Shown: positions 42,873-51,527 of the stretch, piece by piece
Position numbering within the stretch: the first letter of the stretch is position 1
Layout: each line of letters begins with the position of its first letter
Source: Lacrimispora celerecrescens
GTDB taxonomy: Bacteria; Bacillota; Clostridia; Lachnospirales; Lachnospiraceae
NCBI RefSeq assembly: GCF_000732605.1
Contig: NZ_JPME01000015.1
Span: forward strand, 248,001 to 312,000
Direction: 5' to 3'
DNA length: 64,000 nt
The notes under the pieces: generated by a model
Database searches by the model: none
What the model was told of the DNA's origin: nothing
The model's input: the letters and a program-made list of their open reading frames with translations, nothing else
Position numbers and translations under genes: made by a program

Positions 42873-43460
42873 ATGGGACGAAGTGCAGAGATTTCCCGGG
42901 TAACCCGAGAGACAGATATCCGACTGAACCTTAATATAGATGGCAGCGGAAAAGCTGACATCCAAACGGGGATTGGATTTTTTGATCACATGTTAAACAG
43001 CTTTGCCCGTCATGGCTTTTTTGACTTAACCTTGTCGGTAAAAGGAGATCTGGAGGTAGATACCCATCATACCGTTGAGGATACAGGCATTGTCCTGGGA
43101 ACGGCCATCAAACAGGCCCTTGGTGATAAAAAATCCATTAGACGTTACGGCAGCATGATCCTTCCTATGGATGAAACCTTAGTCCTCTGTGCCATTGATT
43201 TATCTGGCAGGCCATATTTGGGCTACGATGTTCTGCTCACCGGCGAACGGGTGGGGGATTTTGAGACAGAAATGCTGAAGGAATTTTTCTATGCTGTTTC
43301 TTATGCTTCTGAAATGAACCTGCATATCAGAAAACTGGCAGGAGAGAATAACCACCATGTGATCGAGGGAACCTTCAAAGCATTTGCAAAGGCCTTAGAT
43401 GAAGCAACATCGCCTGATCCCAGAATTACAGGGGTACTGTCTACCAAGGGAACACTATAA
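42873..43460 (+). CDS. hisB: Imidazoleglycerol-phosphate dehydratase
   Basis: Seventh step of histidine synthesis, manganese enzyme. 195 aa monofunctional form with GFFDHMLNSFARHG, the metal-binding DTHHTVEDTGI and AGENNHHVIEGTFK. The gap of 53 bases after hisD is the longest within the operon. Confidence 0.96.
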   Translation: MGRSAEISRVTRETDIRLNLNIDGSGKADIQTGIGFFDHMLNSFARHGFFDLTLSVKGDLEVDTHHTVEDTGIVLGTAIKQALGDKKSIRRYGSMILPMDETLVLCAIDLSGRPYLGYDVLLTGERVGDFETEMLKEFFYAVSYASEMNLHIRKLAGENNHHVIEGTFKAFAKALDEATSPDPRITGVLSTKGTL

Positions 43461-43471
43461 AGGAGAACCAT

Positions 43472-44212
43472 ATGCAGCTTTATCCAGCAATTGACTTAAA
43501 GGACGGGCAGTGCGTCCGTTTGAAACAGGGAGAATTTAAGGAGATCACTGTTTATTCCCAGAAGCCGGAGGAGGTGGCTGCTCTCTGGCAGTCTCAAGGT
43601 GCCACGTTTCTTCATCTGGTAGATTTAGACGGTGCTTTAGCCGGCCGTTCTGTGAATGATAAGGTGATCAAAAAAATAGCGGATACTGTTTCCATACCAA
43701 TCGAGATTGGCGGCGGCATCCGAAGCGAAGAGGCGATCGAGTCCATGCTTTCCCTGGGAGTGACCAGGGTGATCATCGGAACAAAGGCCGTAGAGAATCC
43801 GGAATTTATCCGGGACATGGTGAAAAAGTTCGGACCGGACAGGATCGTTGCAGGTGTTGACGCAAAGGATGGTATGGTGGCGGTGGAAGGCTGGGAAAAG
43901 ATCAGCGGAATCTCCGCATCAGAGCTTTGCAACCGGATGAAGGAATACGGTGTCCGCCATATTGTTTATACTGATATATCCAGGGATGGGATGCTTTCGG
44001 GCCCCAATGTGGAGTATACGAGACGGCTGACGGAAGAAACCGGAATGGATATCATTGCCTCCGGGGGAATGTCTTCCATGGAAGATTTAAGGCAGCTTTC
44101 TCATGCAGGTGTCTGTGGCGCCATCATCGGGAAGGCGTTGTATGAAAAGCGGATCGATTTGAAGGAAGCCATTAAAGCCTTTGAAAAGCAGGATCATCAG
44201 GGGAGGATATGA
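43472..44212 (+). CDS. hisA: ProFAR isomerase HisA
   Basis: Fourth step: isomerises phosphoribosylformimino-AICAR-phosphate. TIM barrel of 246 aa with catalytic Asp8 in [12 protein letters not shown] and Asp in [14 protein letters not shown]; phosphate loops [15 protein letters not shown] and [14 protein letters not shown]. Both catalytic aspartates are present. Its stop overlaps the next gene's ATG. Confidence 0.96.
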   Translation: MQLYPAIDLKDGQCVRLKQGEFKEITVYSQKPEEVAALWQSQGATFLHLVDLDGALAGRSVNDKVIKKIADTVSIPIEIGGGIRSEEAIESMLSLGVTRVIIGTKAVENPEFIRDMVKKFGPDRIVAGVDAKDGMVAVEGWEKISGISASELCNRMKEYGVRHIVYTDISRDGMLSGPNVEYTRRLTEETGMDIIASGGMSSMEDLRQLSHAGVCGAIIGKALYEKRIDLKEAIKAFEKQDHQGRI

Positions 44213-45498
44213 TGATGGAGTATAAAAAACTAATTGCAGGTTTTGGAATCCGGGAGGGGAAGGCAGTAAGGCTTGATGATCAAAAGGTGTGTTATGGGGA
44301 AAATCTTTTGACGCTGGCCTGTTTTTACGGAGACAGCGGGGCAGATGAGTTATTTCTGCATGATTTATCTGAGTCAGAGGAAGATCATGAACGGACGATC
44401 GGCCTTATGAAGGAGATTGCAAGGCTGTCTGATATTCCTGTGATTTTAGGGGGAAGAGTCAGGCGGCTGGAGGATGTGAAGAAATACCTTTACGCAGGGG
44501 CAAAGGCAGCATTTCTTGACGTGAGCCTGGATGAGAATGTGGATTTGATGAAGGAGGCGGCGGATCGGTTCGGAGATGATAAGATTTATGCTTATCTTCC
44601 GGATTGTACGTACTTGGAGCGGACCAAGGAATATGCCCAGCTGGGTGCTTCCGTCATGATTCTGGGCGATGAAGTCACAGAGGAAGAACTCCGGGCTGTT
44701 TCAGCCTGCGAGGAGGCCTTTTTGATCACCGGATGCGGGGGAGATGCAGATCTCTTTGCCTATGCCCTTGGAGTGGACAATGTGGCAGGCCTTGTTGGAA
44801 GCTTTGATGGGGGAGTAAACTGCATGGATTTGAAGCAGGATTTAAAAGCCCTGGGAATCGGAGTAGATACCTTTGAAAGCCCCATAAGCTTTGACCAGTT
44901 TCAGTTGGGTGCTGATGGTCTGATTCCTGTAATTACCCAGGATTACAGAACAGGGGAAGTTCTCATGCTGGCCTACATGAATGAAGAGGCTTTTCACGAA
45001 ACGCTTAAGACCGGCTGCATGACCTATTACAGCAGGAGCCGCAAAAGTCTCTGGCGGAAGGGAGAAACTTCCGGACATTATCAGTATGTGAAGTCTCTGG
45101 CCCTGGATTGTGACAATGATACGCTGTTAGCAAAAGTGAACCAGATCGGAGCTGCCTGTCATACAGGGGCAAGAAGCTGTTTTTATCAGAATCTGGTAAA
45201 AAAAGAATATCAGGAGAGTAATCCCTTAAAGGTATTTGAAGAAGTATTTAAAGTAATTCTTGACAGAAAGACGAATCCAAAGGAAGGTTCCTATACCAAT
45301 TATCTGTTTGACAAAGGTCTTGACAAGATATTAAAAAAGCTGGGAGAAGAGTCAACGGAAATTGTCATAGCAGCCAAAAATCCAAATCCGGAGGAAGTAA
45401 AATACGAAATTTCTGATTTCCTTTATCATATGATGGTGCTCATGGCTTATAAAGGAGTGTCCTGGGAAGATATTACCAGGGAACTGTCTAACCGCTGA
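44209..45498 (+). CDS. hisIE: HisF-like domain fused to HisI-HisE
   Basis: Phosphoribosyl-AMP cyclohydrolase plus phosphoribosyl-ATP pyrophosphatase, steps 2 and 3. Residues 1-215 resemble a HisF/HisA TIM barrel ([19 protein letters not shown]) but the catalytic CLDV aspartate is replaced by GFGI and the middle barrel with the second aspartate is shortened, so it looks inactive. HisI covers about 225-330 (zinc ligands in CDNDT and CHTGARSC), HisE about 345-428 ([14 protein letters not shown]). 429 aa versus about 200 for ordinary HisIE. Ends the operon; no hisH, true hisF or hisC is in this window. Confidence 0.88.
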   Translation: MMMEYKKLIAGFGIREGKAVRLDDQKVCYGENLLTLACFYGDSGADELFLHDLSESEEDHERTIGLMKEIARLSDIPVILGGRVRRLEDVKKYLYAGAKAAFLDVSLDENVDLMKEAADRFGDDKIYAYLPDCTYLERTKEYAQLGASVMILGDEVTEEELRAVSACEEAFLITGCGGDADLFAYALGVDNVAGLVGSFDGGVNCMDLKQDLKALGIGVDTFESPISFDQFQLGADGLIPVITQDYRTGEVLMLAYMNEEAFHETLKTGCMTYYSRSRKSLWRKGETSGHYQYVKSLALDCDNDTLLAKVNQIGAACHTGARSCFYQNLVKKEYQESNPLKVFEEVFKVILDRKTNPKEGSYTNYLFDKGLDKILKKLGEESTEIVIAAKNPNPEEVKYEISDFLYHMMVLMAYKGVSWEDITRELSNR

Positions 45499-45510
45499 GA
45501 CTGATAAAAA

Positions 45511-45546
45511 CGCTGGGAAGGCTGCTCGCTTTTCCGGCGCTTTTTG
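45511..45546 (+). terminator. his operon terminator
   Basis: CGCTGGGAA (45511-45519) pairs with TTTCCGGCG (45531-45539), then CTTTTTG. It lies 12 bases after the fusion gene stop. Confidence 0.8.
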
Positions 45547-45560
45547 TGTACATAGAGCCA

Positions 45561-45589
45561 TGGACAGCCTGATTGTTCCATGGTATAAT
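45561..45589 (+). promoter_or_regulatory. Sigma-A promoter before the membrane protein gene
   Basis: TGGACA (45561-45566), 17-base spacer, TATAAT (45584-45589). CCATGG occurs both before and within the spacer and could form an operator-like inverted pair. Confidence 0.65.
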
Positions 45590-45620
45590 TAAAAAATGGA
45601 AATAATGGGAGGATATGGGT

Positions 45621-47123
45621 ATGAAAGAACAGATGTCTGGCAGGATGAAACGGATGACACGGATTTATTACTGGGTGTTGCCGGTCATTTTCCTGTATAT
45701 CACCGCCGTTTCCTTTTTTGGGGCTGGAATGGGAATGAAGCTTTTGGGAAGTACGAAGCCTGATGTGGAACCGATGGAGTTTCATGTGTATGATGGAGCA
45801 GATATTTACAGCAGTTTAAAAGCCCACATGATGACCCAGGAGTTTGCGTCGGATTTTAAGGAAACCAATCACTACTACTTTGCTTATGATGAAAAACTGC
45901 TGCCTTATATTGTACAAGTCCATGGGAACCTGTCTGAAGAATATTTACAGATCCAAACTTATCTGTATGATGAATCGGAAGAAGCACCGGAGCCTGCAGT
46001 ATTTTACGGCATGTCATCGCCTATTGAGGATGATATCCGGGAGTATGCCATGGAAAGCTACAATGACATGTGGGGAGAGAAAATCGTAACGGAGAATAAT
46101 TTTTCGGATTATTTTGGAGAATACTATCTTGACACTACTAGAAAGCCGGCCTCCAATGCTTCAGGAGCGATTTCTTTCATTTTCTCATGCGGATTTATGG
46201 CCGCCTTGGCAGGAACCTTGCTTATAGCATGGAATCTTAACAGCCGGAGGTTTAAGATAAGCCGGGATACCTTAAAGGCATGGCCGGAAGAAAAGCTGCT
46301 TGCATTAGACAGACAGCTGAAAGCGGCCAGTACCTCATCCTATGAAAAAGAACAGCTTTATTTGACCTATGATTATATCATTGCCAATGGAGAGGGATTT
46401 GATATCATCCCTTACGAGGCTGTTGTGCGGATCTATGATACCTCCTATGGATCAGGGAAAAGGCTTATGGCTGAAACAAAGGATCAAAAATATCATACCC
46501 TTGCTATGGTAAAAGGAAGAGGCCTAAAGAACAAGGATGCGTTCCAGGAACTTGCCATTCAGGTGAAAAGGCAGGTTTTGGACAGAAAAGAGGAATTGAC
46601 GGAAACTATTCTGGCTGAGGTACACAACAGGTATCCTGAAACGGTGGATCCAGAAGCAATCCTTCAGATATCCGCCTCCCTTGAAGAGAAGCCGTCCAAT
46701 CCACTCTTTGGTGTGATCGGAGCGCTGTTTGCCTCGCTATTAGGAGTGGGGCTGTGGATACTCATCGGTCAGGTGGGCTTTGTAGCCGGAATAGCCGGAC
46801 TTGTTATATTAAAGCTTGCCTTAGGTGGCTATCAGAAGCTTGGAGGCTCACTGGATAAAAAGGGAGCTATCATTTGTCTTATCATAACAGCTGGAATGAT
46901 TGCCGGCGCCAATTTTTTGGATTATGCAGTATCCATGACAAGAGCATACTTTCAGTATGAAGCCAGCTTTGAAACCTTGGCTTATGTTTTCTCCAACTTT
47001 GGAAATCTGATGTCCGATATGGATATGTGGAGTGGATTTTTCATTGACCTTGCCATTGGTTACGGCCTGTCCATATGGTCGGCGGCAGGAGCTATAAAAG
47101 GCATTTTCAATATGGAAAAATAA
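45621..47123 (+). CDS. Uncharacterised membrane protein, 500 aa
   Basis: One N-terminal membrane helix (YYWVLPVIFLYITAV), an extracellular domain of about 120 residues, a second helix near 175-195 (FIFSCGFMAALAGTLLIAW), a cytosolic domain of about 160 residues (WPEEKLLALDRQLKAASTSS), then about four helices at the C-terminus. ATG at 45621 is eight bases from GGGAGG; ATG 45615 is too close. No family recognised; not clearly a transporter or enzyme. It is followed by pepT after 25 bases. Confidence 0.72.
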   Translation: MKEQMSGRMKRMTRIYYWVLPVIFLYITAVSFFGAGMGMKLLGSTKPDVEPMEFHVYDGADIYSSLKAHMMTQEFASDFKETNHYYFAYDEKLLPYIVQVHGNLSEEYLQIQTYLYDESEEAPEPAVFYGMSSPIEDDIREYAMESYNDMWGEKIVTENNFSDYFGEYYLDTTRKPASNASGAISFIFSCGFMAALAGTLLIAWNLNSRRFKISRDTLKAWPEEKLLALDRQLKAASTSSYEKEQLYLTYDYIIANGEGFDIIPYEAVVRIYDTSYGSGKRLMAETKDQKYHTLAMVKGRGLKNKDAFQELAIQVKRQVLDRKEELTETILAEVHNRYPETVDPEAILQISASLEEKPSNPLFGVIGALFASLLGVGLWILIGQVGFVAGIAGLVILKLALGGYQKLGGSLDKKGAIICLIITAGMIAGANFLDYAVSMTRAYFQYEASFETLAYVFSNFGNLMSDMDMWSGFFIDLAIGYGLSIWSAAGAIKGIFNMEK

Positions 47124-47148
47124 ATTTTAGAAAAAGAGGCGATATATT

Positions 47149-48375
47149 ATGTCACAAGTATTAGATAATTTTTTAAAGTATATATCCTTTGACACACAGT
47201 CGAAAGAGGATATGGAGACAGTACCCAGTACGGAAAAGCAGCGGGTATTAGCCAGAGAACTGGCAGCCCAGCTTCAGGCCATGAAGGCGGAGCATGTGAT
47301 GGTGGATGAGCATAGCTATGTTTATGCCACGATACCAGCAACCATGGATAAGCCTGTTCCGGTACTTGGCTTTATTGCCCATATGGACACAGCACCTGCA
47401 TATTCCGGGTCAGGAGTAAAGCCGCAGATCGTAAAAAATTATGACGGCGGCGATATTCTGATGAATAAAGAGACCGGATTGGTCATGAAAGCAATCGATT
47501 TTCCGGATCTTTTAAAATACAAGGGACAGGATATCATTACAACGGACGGAACCACCCTGTTGGGTGCGGATGACAAAGCCGGAGTTGCCGAGATCATGGC
47601 TATGGCGGAGTATCTTTTATCCCATCCGGAGATTCCGCACGGAACCATCCGCATTGGCTTTACACCGGATGAAGAGGTTGGAAGAGGTGCGGATTTCTTC
47701 GACGTAAAAGGCTTTGGCGCTGATGTAGCTTATACCGTAGACGGCGGTGGGTTAGGAGAACTGGAGTATGAGAATTTTAATGCGGCTTCCGCAAGAGTCC
47801 TGATACATGGCTCCAGCATCCACCCAGGGTCTTCCAAGGGAAGAATGAGGAATGCCCTTCTTATGGCCATGGAGTTCCACAACATGCTTCCAGCCGCTGA
47901 AAATCCTATGTACACGGAAGGTTATGAAGGATTTTTCCATTTGGATTCTATGAGCGGAACAGTGGAAGAAGCCCGTATGGATTATATTATCCGGGATCAC
48001 AGCAAAGAAAGATTTGAAGAGAAAAAGGCATTTATTGAGAGGGTAGCGGAATATTTAAACAGCCGCTATCATGCAGGGACCGTGGACCTTATTTTAAAGG
48101 ACAGTTATTATAATATGAAGGAAAAGATCCAGCCTCACATGTACTTAATCGAGATAGCAAAAGCTTCCATGGAGGAAATCGGAATAGAGCCTATGGTAAC
48201 CCCTATCCGCGGAGGCACGGATGGAGCCCGCTTGTCTTATGAAGGGCTTCCTTGTCCAAACCTGTGCACCGGTGGCTATAACTACCATGGAAAGTTTGAG
48301 TTCATTCCTGTTCAGTCCATGGAGAAAGTGGTAGAACTACTTCTTAAGATCGTTGAGAAATTTGCAGAAAGATAA
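47149..48375 (+). CDS. pepT: Peptidase T
   Basis: Cytosolic zinc aminotripeptidase, M20B. Motifs [10 protein letters not shown] (first zinc His, catalytic Asp), [28 protein letters not shown] and [13 protein letters not shown]. 408 aa, normal. The start follows AAAAGAGGCG. Confidence 0.95.
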   Translation: MSQVLDNFLKYISFDTQSKEDMETVPSTEKQRVLARELAAQLQAMKAEHVMVDEHSYVYATIPATMDKPVPVLGFIAHMDTAPAYSGSGVKPQIVKNYDGGDILMNKETGLVMKAIDFPDLLKYKGQDIITTDGTTLLGADDKAGVAEIMAMAEYLLSHPEIPHGTIRIGFTPDEEVGRGADFFDVKGFGADVAYTVDGGGLGELEYENFNAASARVLIHGSSIHPGSSKGRMRNALLMAMEFHNMLPAAENPMYTEGYEGFFHLDSMSGTVEEARMDYIIRDHSKERFEEKKAFIERVAEYLNSRYHAGTVDLILKDSYYNMKEKIQPHMYLIEIAKASMEEIGIEPMVTPIRGGTDGARLSYEGLPCPNLCTGGYNYHGKFEFIPVQSMEKVVELLLKIVEKFAER

Positions 48376-48398
48376 TATGTGGAAAGAATAGTACCCTA

Positions 48399-48443
48399 TT
48401 GACAAAGTAGAATTCTACGAATATAATATTGGTAGAATTCTAC
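48399..48443 (+). promoter_or_regulatory. Autoregulated marR promoter with two palindromic operators
   Basis: TTGACA (48399-48404), 17-base spacer, TATAAT (48422-48427). The 12-bp palindrome GTAGAATTCTAC occurs within the spacer (48407-48418) and again just after the -10 box (48432-48443), 25 bases apart. A repressor bound there would block RNA polymerase, so the adjacent MarR gene very likely represses itself. Confidence 0.9.
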
Positions 48444-48461
48444 TTTTTTGGAGGTGATTTT

Positions 48462-48950
48462 ATGCTTTCTGCCCTAAGTAATCCAAGTGCTGATTTTTAT
48501 ATTCAGAGCATTGCACTGTCTTTGCGTTATATGAATGATCAGAAGTTAGAGGAATTTGGCATAACGAACCAGCAAGCCCGATTGTTAGGTGGAATCAGCA
48601 GAAGTCTTTACGATGGAGCGAATATCAGCCGCAAGTATTTAGAAGATATGATGCAACTAAAAGGCCCCTCGGTAACCAGTTTATTAAATGGCTTAGAAAA
48701 GAACGGTTTTATTATTCGTTATAGCCGTGAAGATGATGGCCGCGCGATGAATATCAAGGTTACTGAAAAAGGTGATAAGGTTTTAGAAGCACTGCGTGAC
48801 GTTTTTAAAAGCACAGAACAGCAGCTGCATAGCGGTATGACGCCTGAAGAACAGGAACAATTTCTAGTGTTACTTCACAAGGCCCATGATAACCTTTCAC
48901 GGAATAAGTATTCAGAAAATACAAAGTCGGTGGATGCTAGGAAGGTATAA
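48462..48950 (+). CDS. MarR-family transcriptional regulator
   Basis: 162-aa winged-helix dimer: EEFGITNQQARLLGGISRS and the recognition region LKGPSVTSLLNGLEKNGFIIR followed by the wing SREDDGRAMNIKVT. ATG at 48462 after TTGGAGGTGATTTT; an open frame from 48429 overlaps the operator and is rejected. The palindromes GTAGAATTCTAC in its own promoter and again at 49041 are its probable sites. It probably controlled the MATE gene now reduced to a stub downstream. Confidence 0.92.
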   Translation: MLSALSNPSADFYIQSIALSLRYMNDQKLEEFGITNQQARLLGGISRSLYDGANISRKYLEDMMQLKGPSVTSLLNGLEKNGFIIRYSREDDGRAMNIKVTEKGDKVLEALRDVFKSTEQQLHSGMTPEEQEQFLVLLHKAHDNLSRNKYSENTKSVDARKV

Positions 48951-49028
48951 GCAAGCACATTGCGTAGTAGGAAACAAAGATGTTGCTTGCTATTATCTTT
49001 GATAATTATGCAGAATACGGCATATTTT

Positions 49029-49064
49029 TTAATTATTTATGTAGAATTCTACATAAATAATTAA
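49029..49064. promoter_or_regulatory. 36-bp perfect palindrome centred on the MarR operator
   Basis: The operator GTAGAATTCTAC at 49041-49052 is embedded in a longer perfect inverted repeat from 49029 to 49064 (left arm ends ATTTAT, right arm starts ATAAAT). Same core as the two sites at the marR promoter. It lies 79 bases after the marR stop and ahead of the MATE stub, so it is the likely operator of that lost efflux gene. Confidence 0.85.
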
Positions 49065-49105
49065 TTTTAAGTAAGGAGTATAGCCAAAAAGAAAAGAATG
49101 ACGCA

Positions 49106-49180
49106 ATGTATTATCTTAAAAAAGCACCTTTGCCGGATGCAATCGAGCATATGGCAATACCAATGGTTTTGGGAATTAGA
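49106..49180 (+). pseudogene. N-terminal stub of a MATE efflux transporter
   Basis: ATG at 49106 reads MYYLKKAPLPDAIEHMAIPMVLGI, the start of a MATE-type multidrug exporter (a basic segment then MAIPM.LG at the first helix), then runs into a terminator. Only about 25 codons remain. The upstream MarR operator and AGGAG near 49075 fit a former MarR-controlled efflux gene, of which all but the start was deleted. The family assignment rests on a short segment. Confidence 0.5.
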
Positions 49181-49181
49181 G

Positions 49182-49223
49182 TACGGCCGGTAAGACATAA
49201 AATGACTTACCGGCCGTATTTAT
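49182..49223 (+). terminator. Strong terminator after the MATE stub
   Basis: TACGGCCGGTAAG (49182-49194) and CTTACCGGCCGTA (49206-49218), 13-bp perfect stem, followed by TTTATTG. Probably the original terminator of the deleted efflux gene. Confidence 0.85.
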
Positions 49224-49244
49224 TGAAAAGAATAGAGCAGGTAA

Positions 49245-49472
49245 GTGTCAAGGGCGGCAGCTGTGCATTTTACTCTTGGCGCTGTCCCTGGTCCAGGACT
49301 AAGTCCAAATCCACCTATCAACTTAAAACTGAAGGTAGACAGAGGCTGCCGCGTGGGGAGAAACTATCATGAATATGAGGTATATTTAGAGCAGCATCCT
49401 GATACAGCAGTGACCCAGATGGATTCTGTGATAGAAAGCAAGGGTGGAACACCAGGTCTTTTGAAAAAGTAG
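49245..49472 (+). pseudogene. IS30-family transposase remnant
   Basis: A frame from about 49245 to 49472 carries CRVGRNYHEYEVYLEQHPD and TAVTQMDSVIESKGG, matching the IS30 transposase segment around the first catalytic aspartate of the DDE triad (usually VVEMDTVEG..GGK). It ends at a stop shortly after, so the rest of the catalytic core is gone. No terminal inverted repeats were found. Confidence 0.6.
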
Positions 49473-49759
49473 CAAGATAATCGGAACAGAAAACCATCGT
49501 CAGGAACGAAAAGACAGATACCAGCAGACGTGAATTTCGGAGTACAAAAATTGCAACTCACTTTACATTTCAGCTCTGCAATTGAGCATTTAAGGCAATA
49601 AACTTGCGTTTGGGAACATAATATACTTTTTTAATAAAAAAACATTAAAATATTAAAGTATTGATTTTTTATAATCTGGCTGATTCGTGAAAAATACGGA
49701 TAAGGAAATTATTGAATAGAATAATTCACTTAATAAAAATTATTAAGGAGTTTTTGAAG

Positions 49760-50593
49760 ATGAGAAATTTGATAGAATTGACTGATTTAACAGCGAACGA
49801 GATCCAAAAGATATTCAATATAGCTGACAAATTAAACAAAGGAGAATATGAAAAATGCTTAGAAGGGAAAACGATCATTTTATTTTTTCAATCTTCAAGC
49901 ATACGTACCCGCGTTACGTTTGAGAAAGGGATATTTGATCTTGGAGGGCAATCGATTCTTTTCCCGAGTGATACGTTAGATAAAAAAGAAGATATAAAAG
50001 ATGTAGTCAATTATTTGAATAATTGGGCCGATTGCATTATAGTCAGGCACACGAATATTGATTTGATTGCACAAATGGCCGAATGTAAATTACTTCCAAT
50101 CATTAATGCGATGTCTGGTGTTAACCATCCATGTGAAATTCTTTCTGATTTATATTCATTATCAAAAATCCGAAGTGATTACCTTGATCTGAACTATCTA
50201 TTTGTTGGCGCCCCAGGGAATATAGGGAATGCATGGGCTGAAGCAAAAAAGGTATTAGGTATTAATATTAAGCAGTGTTGCCCAGCCGGGTATGAAATAA
50301 GCGGATTAACCACTGAACATGATATTAATAAGGCCATCGTGAATCGTGACATTATTCTTACAGATTCTTTGCCGTCAAAAGCTCTGCCTGACTTTTCGCC
50401 TTATCAGATAACGAACGAGCTTATGCAAAACGCAAATATTGGCGCTATGTTAAATCCATGTCCTCCATTTTTTAGAGGTGAAGAAGTTTCCGCAGACATT
50501 ATAAATTCTAAATATTTTATAGGATACAGTTTTAAGAAGAACCTTTTAAATATGCATCAGGCTATTATGTATTTTTCGATGTTCAATGACTGA
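49760..50593 (+). CDS. Divergent aspartate/ornithine carbamoyltransferase-family protein
   Basis: 277 aa with the two-domain carbamoyltransferase layout. The carbamoyl-phosphate loop is SIRTR (residues 47-51; usually STRTR), the HPCQ motif is HPCE (123-126), the ornithine-side motif reads DSLPSK, and the usual HCLP is NPCP. It is shorter than OTCase (about 310-330). So the carbamoyl phosphate side is partly kept while the second substrate side is changed. ATG at 49760 after AAGGAG. AT-rich compared with the core genes, suggesting transfer. Substrate unknown; it may be a novel carbamoyltransferase or a non-catalytic homologue. Confidence 0.75.
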   Translation: MRNLIELTDLTANEIQKIFNIADKLNKGEYEKCLEGKTIILFFQSSSIRTRVTFEKGIFDLGGQSILFPSDTLDKKEDIKDVVNYLNNWADCIIVRHTNIDLIAQMAECKLLPIINAMSGVNHPCEILSDLYSLSKIRSDYLDLNYLFVGAPGNIGNAWAEAKKVLGINIKQCCPAGYEISGLTTEHDINKAIVNRDIILTDSLPSKALPDFSPYQITNELMQNANIGAMLNPCPPFFRGEEVSADIINSKYFIGYSFKKNLLNMHQAIMYFSMFND

Positions 50594-50633
50594 ATAGCCA
50601 GCCATTTGCAAAACTTTTTTACGAGGAGAAAAA

Positions 50634-50897
50634 ATGATGGAGAAAGAACTGCAATATGACTTCATAGAGGTTAAAGAGGTATCAGATGCAGCTCTACTCC
50701 CCTTAGACAGCCAAACACCTCAAATGTTATATTTTTTAAATGAAGGAGGTTCTGTCTTTTATGATTATATCACATGCAGAAAAGTCGGGAAATTTTATGC
50801 ATTTACTCAAGCAATCATTCCTCCCAGTCAATGGGAAAAGGATAAACAGCAAATTGCAAATATCATTTTAAGTGCAAAAGAACGTAATCATAGTTGA
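50634..50897 (+). CDS. Hypothetical protein, 87 aa, partner of carbamoyltransferase-like gene
   Basis: GAGGAGAAAAA precedes ATGATG at 50634, 40 bases after the carbamoyltransferase-like gene, so both are probably one transcript. Acidic, soluble, with a strand-rich centre (MLYFLNEGGSVFYDYITC) and a helical end (WEKDKQQIANIILSAKER). No membrane segment or recognised motif. Confidence 0.6.
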   Translation: MMEKELQYDFIEVKEVSDAALLPLDSQTPQMLYFLNEGGSVFYDYITCRKVGKFYAFTQAIIPPSQWEKDKQQIANIILSAKERNHS

Positions 50898-50938
50898 TAA
50901 TACAAATTGAATATGGTTGGAGGGAGTGGTGAAGAAAG

Positions 50939-51385
50939 ATGTATGAAAGAATGATAGATAAAAGTGTACAGCCGGAAATAAGCGACATTGAACGACACAT
51001 CGGTTTGAACGGCTGCAGATACTTACAGTTCTTAGAAGACGCATTAATGAAACGGTATAATATACAACGTGAAATACGTTTTCCATTTGGCAATACTTAC
51101 GGCTGGGGGTACAAATACTCCCATAAAACAAAACACCTATGCTATCTTTTTTTTGAGAAGGATGCAATCACAGTCACCTTGCAAATAGGCGATAAAGAAG
51201 TTCCTTTGCTCAATCAAATGCTGCCTACGTTTTCTTCAAAAACGCAGTCTCTTTGGGAGCACCGCTATCTATGCGGAGAGAATGGCGGCTGGGTGCATGT
51301 CAGGATACTCTCGGAAGATGATTTAGATGATGCGATAAAGCTGATTGAAATAAGAAAAAAACCTCGTATTATACAAAATGAATAA
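50939..51385 (+). CDS. DUF3788 family protein
   Basis: 148 aa, cytosolic. Core GWGYKYSHKTKHLCYLFFEK and the later CGENGGWVHVRILSEDDLDD match the DUF3788 pattern common in clostridia and Bacteroides. Function unknown; often a stand-alone accessory gene. GGAGGGAGTGG lies ahead of the ATG. 42 bases after the previous gene. Confidence 0.8.
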   Translation: MYERMIDKSVQPEISDIERHIGLNGCRYLQFLEDALMKRYNIQREIRFPFGNTYGWGYKYSHKTKHLCYLFFEKDAITVTLQIGDKEVPLLNQMLPTFSSKTQSLWEHRYLCGENGGWVHVRILSEDDLDDAIKLIEIRKKPRIIQNE

Positions 51386-51527
51386 AAGATATGGATTATA
51401 TTGACAACATTTATTCAAGGTGATACCATGCAGCTATGAACCGGTTCCTCTAGTAGAAGTTATTAGATTACCAGCAAGCGGAATCATATTAAAAATATGT
51501 TTAAAATGCAAATAGCTGATAGAAAGG

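Larger units (their letters stand above)
48951..49759. other. Decayed accessory stretch between marR and carbamoyltransferase gene
   Basis: No intact gene. Contains a third MarR operator (49029-49064), a MATE gene stub, a terminator and an IS30-type transposase fragment, listed separately. From 49473 to 49759 it is AT-rich and I see nothing else except the ribosome site at 49744 for the next gene. Confidence 0.6.
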
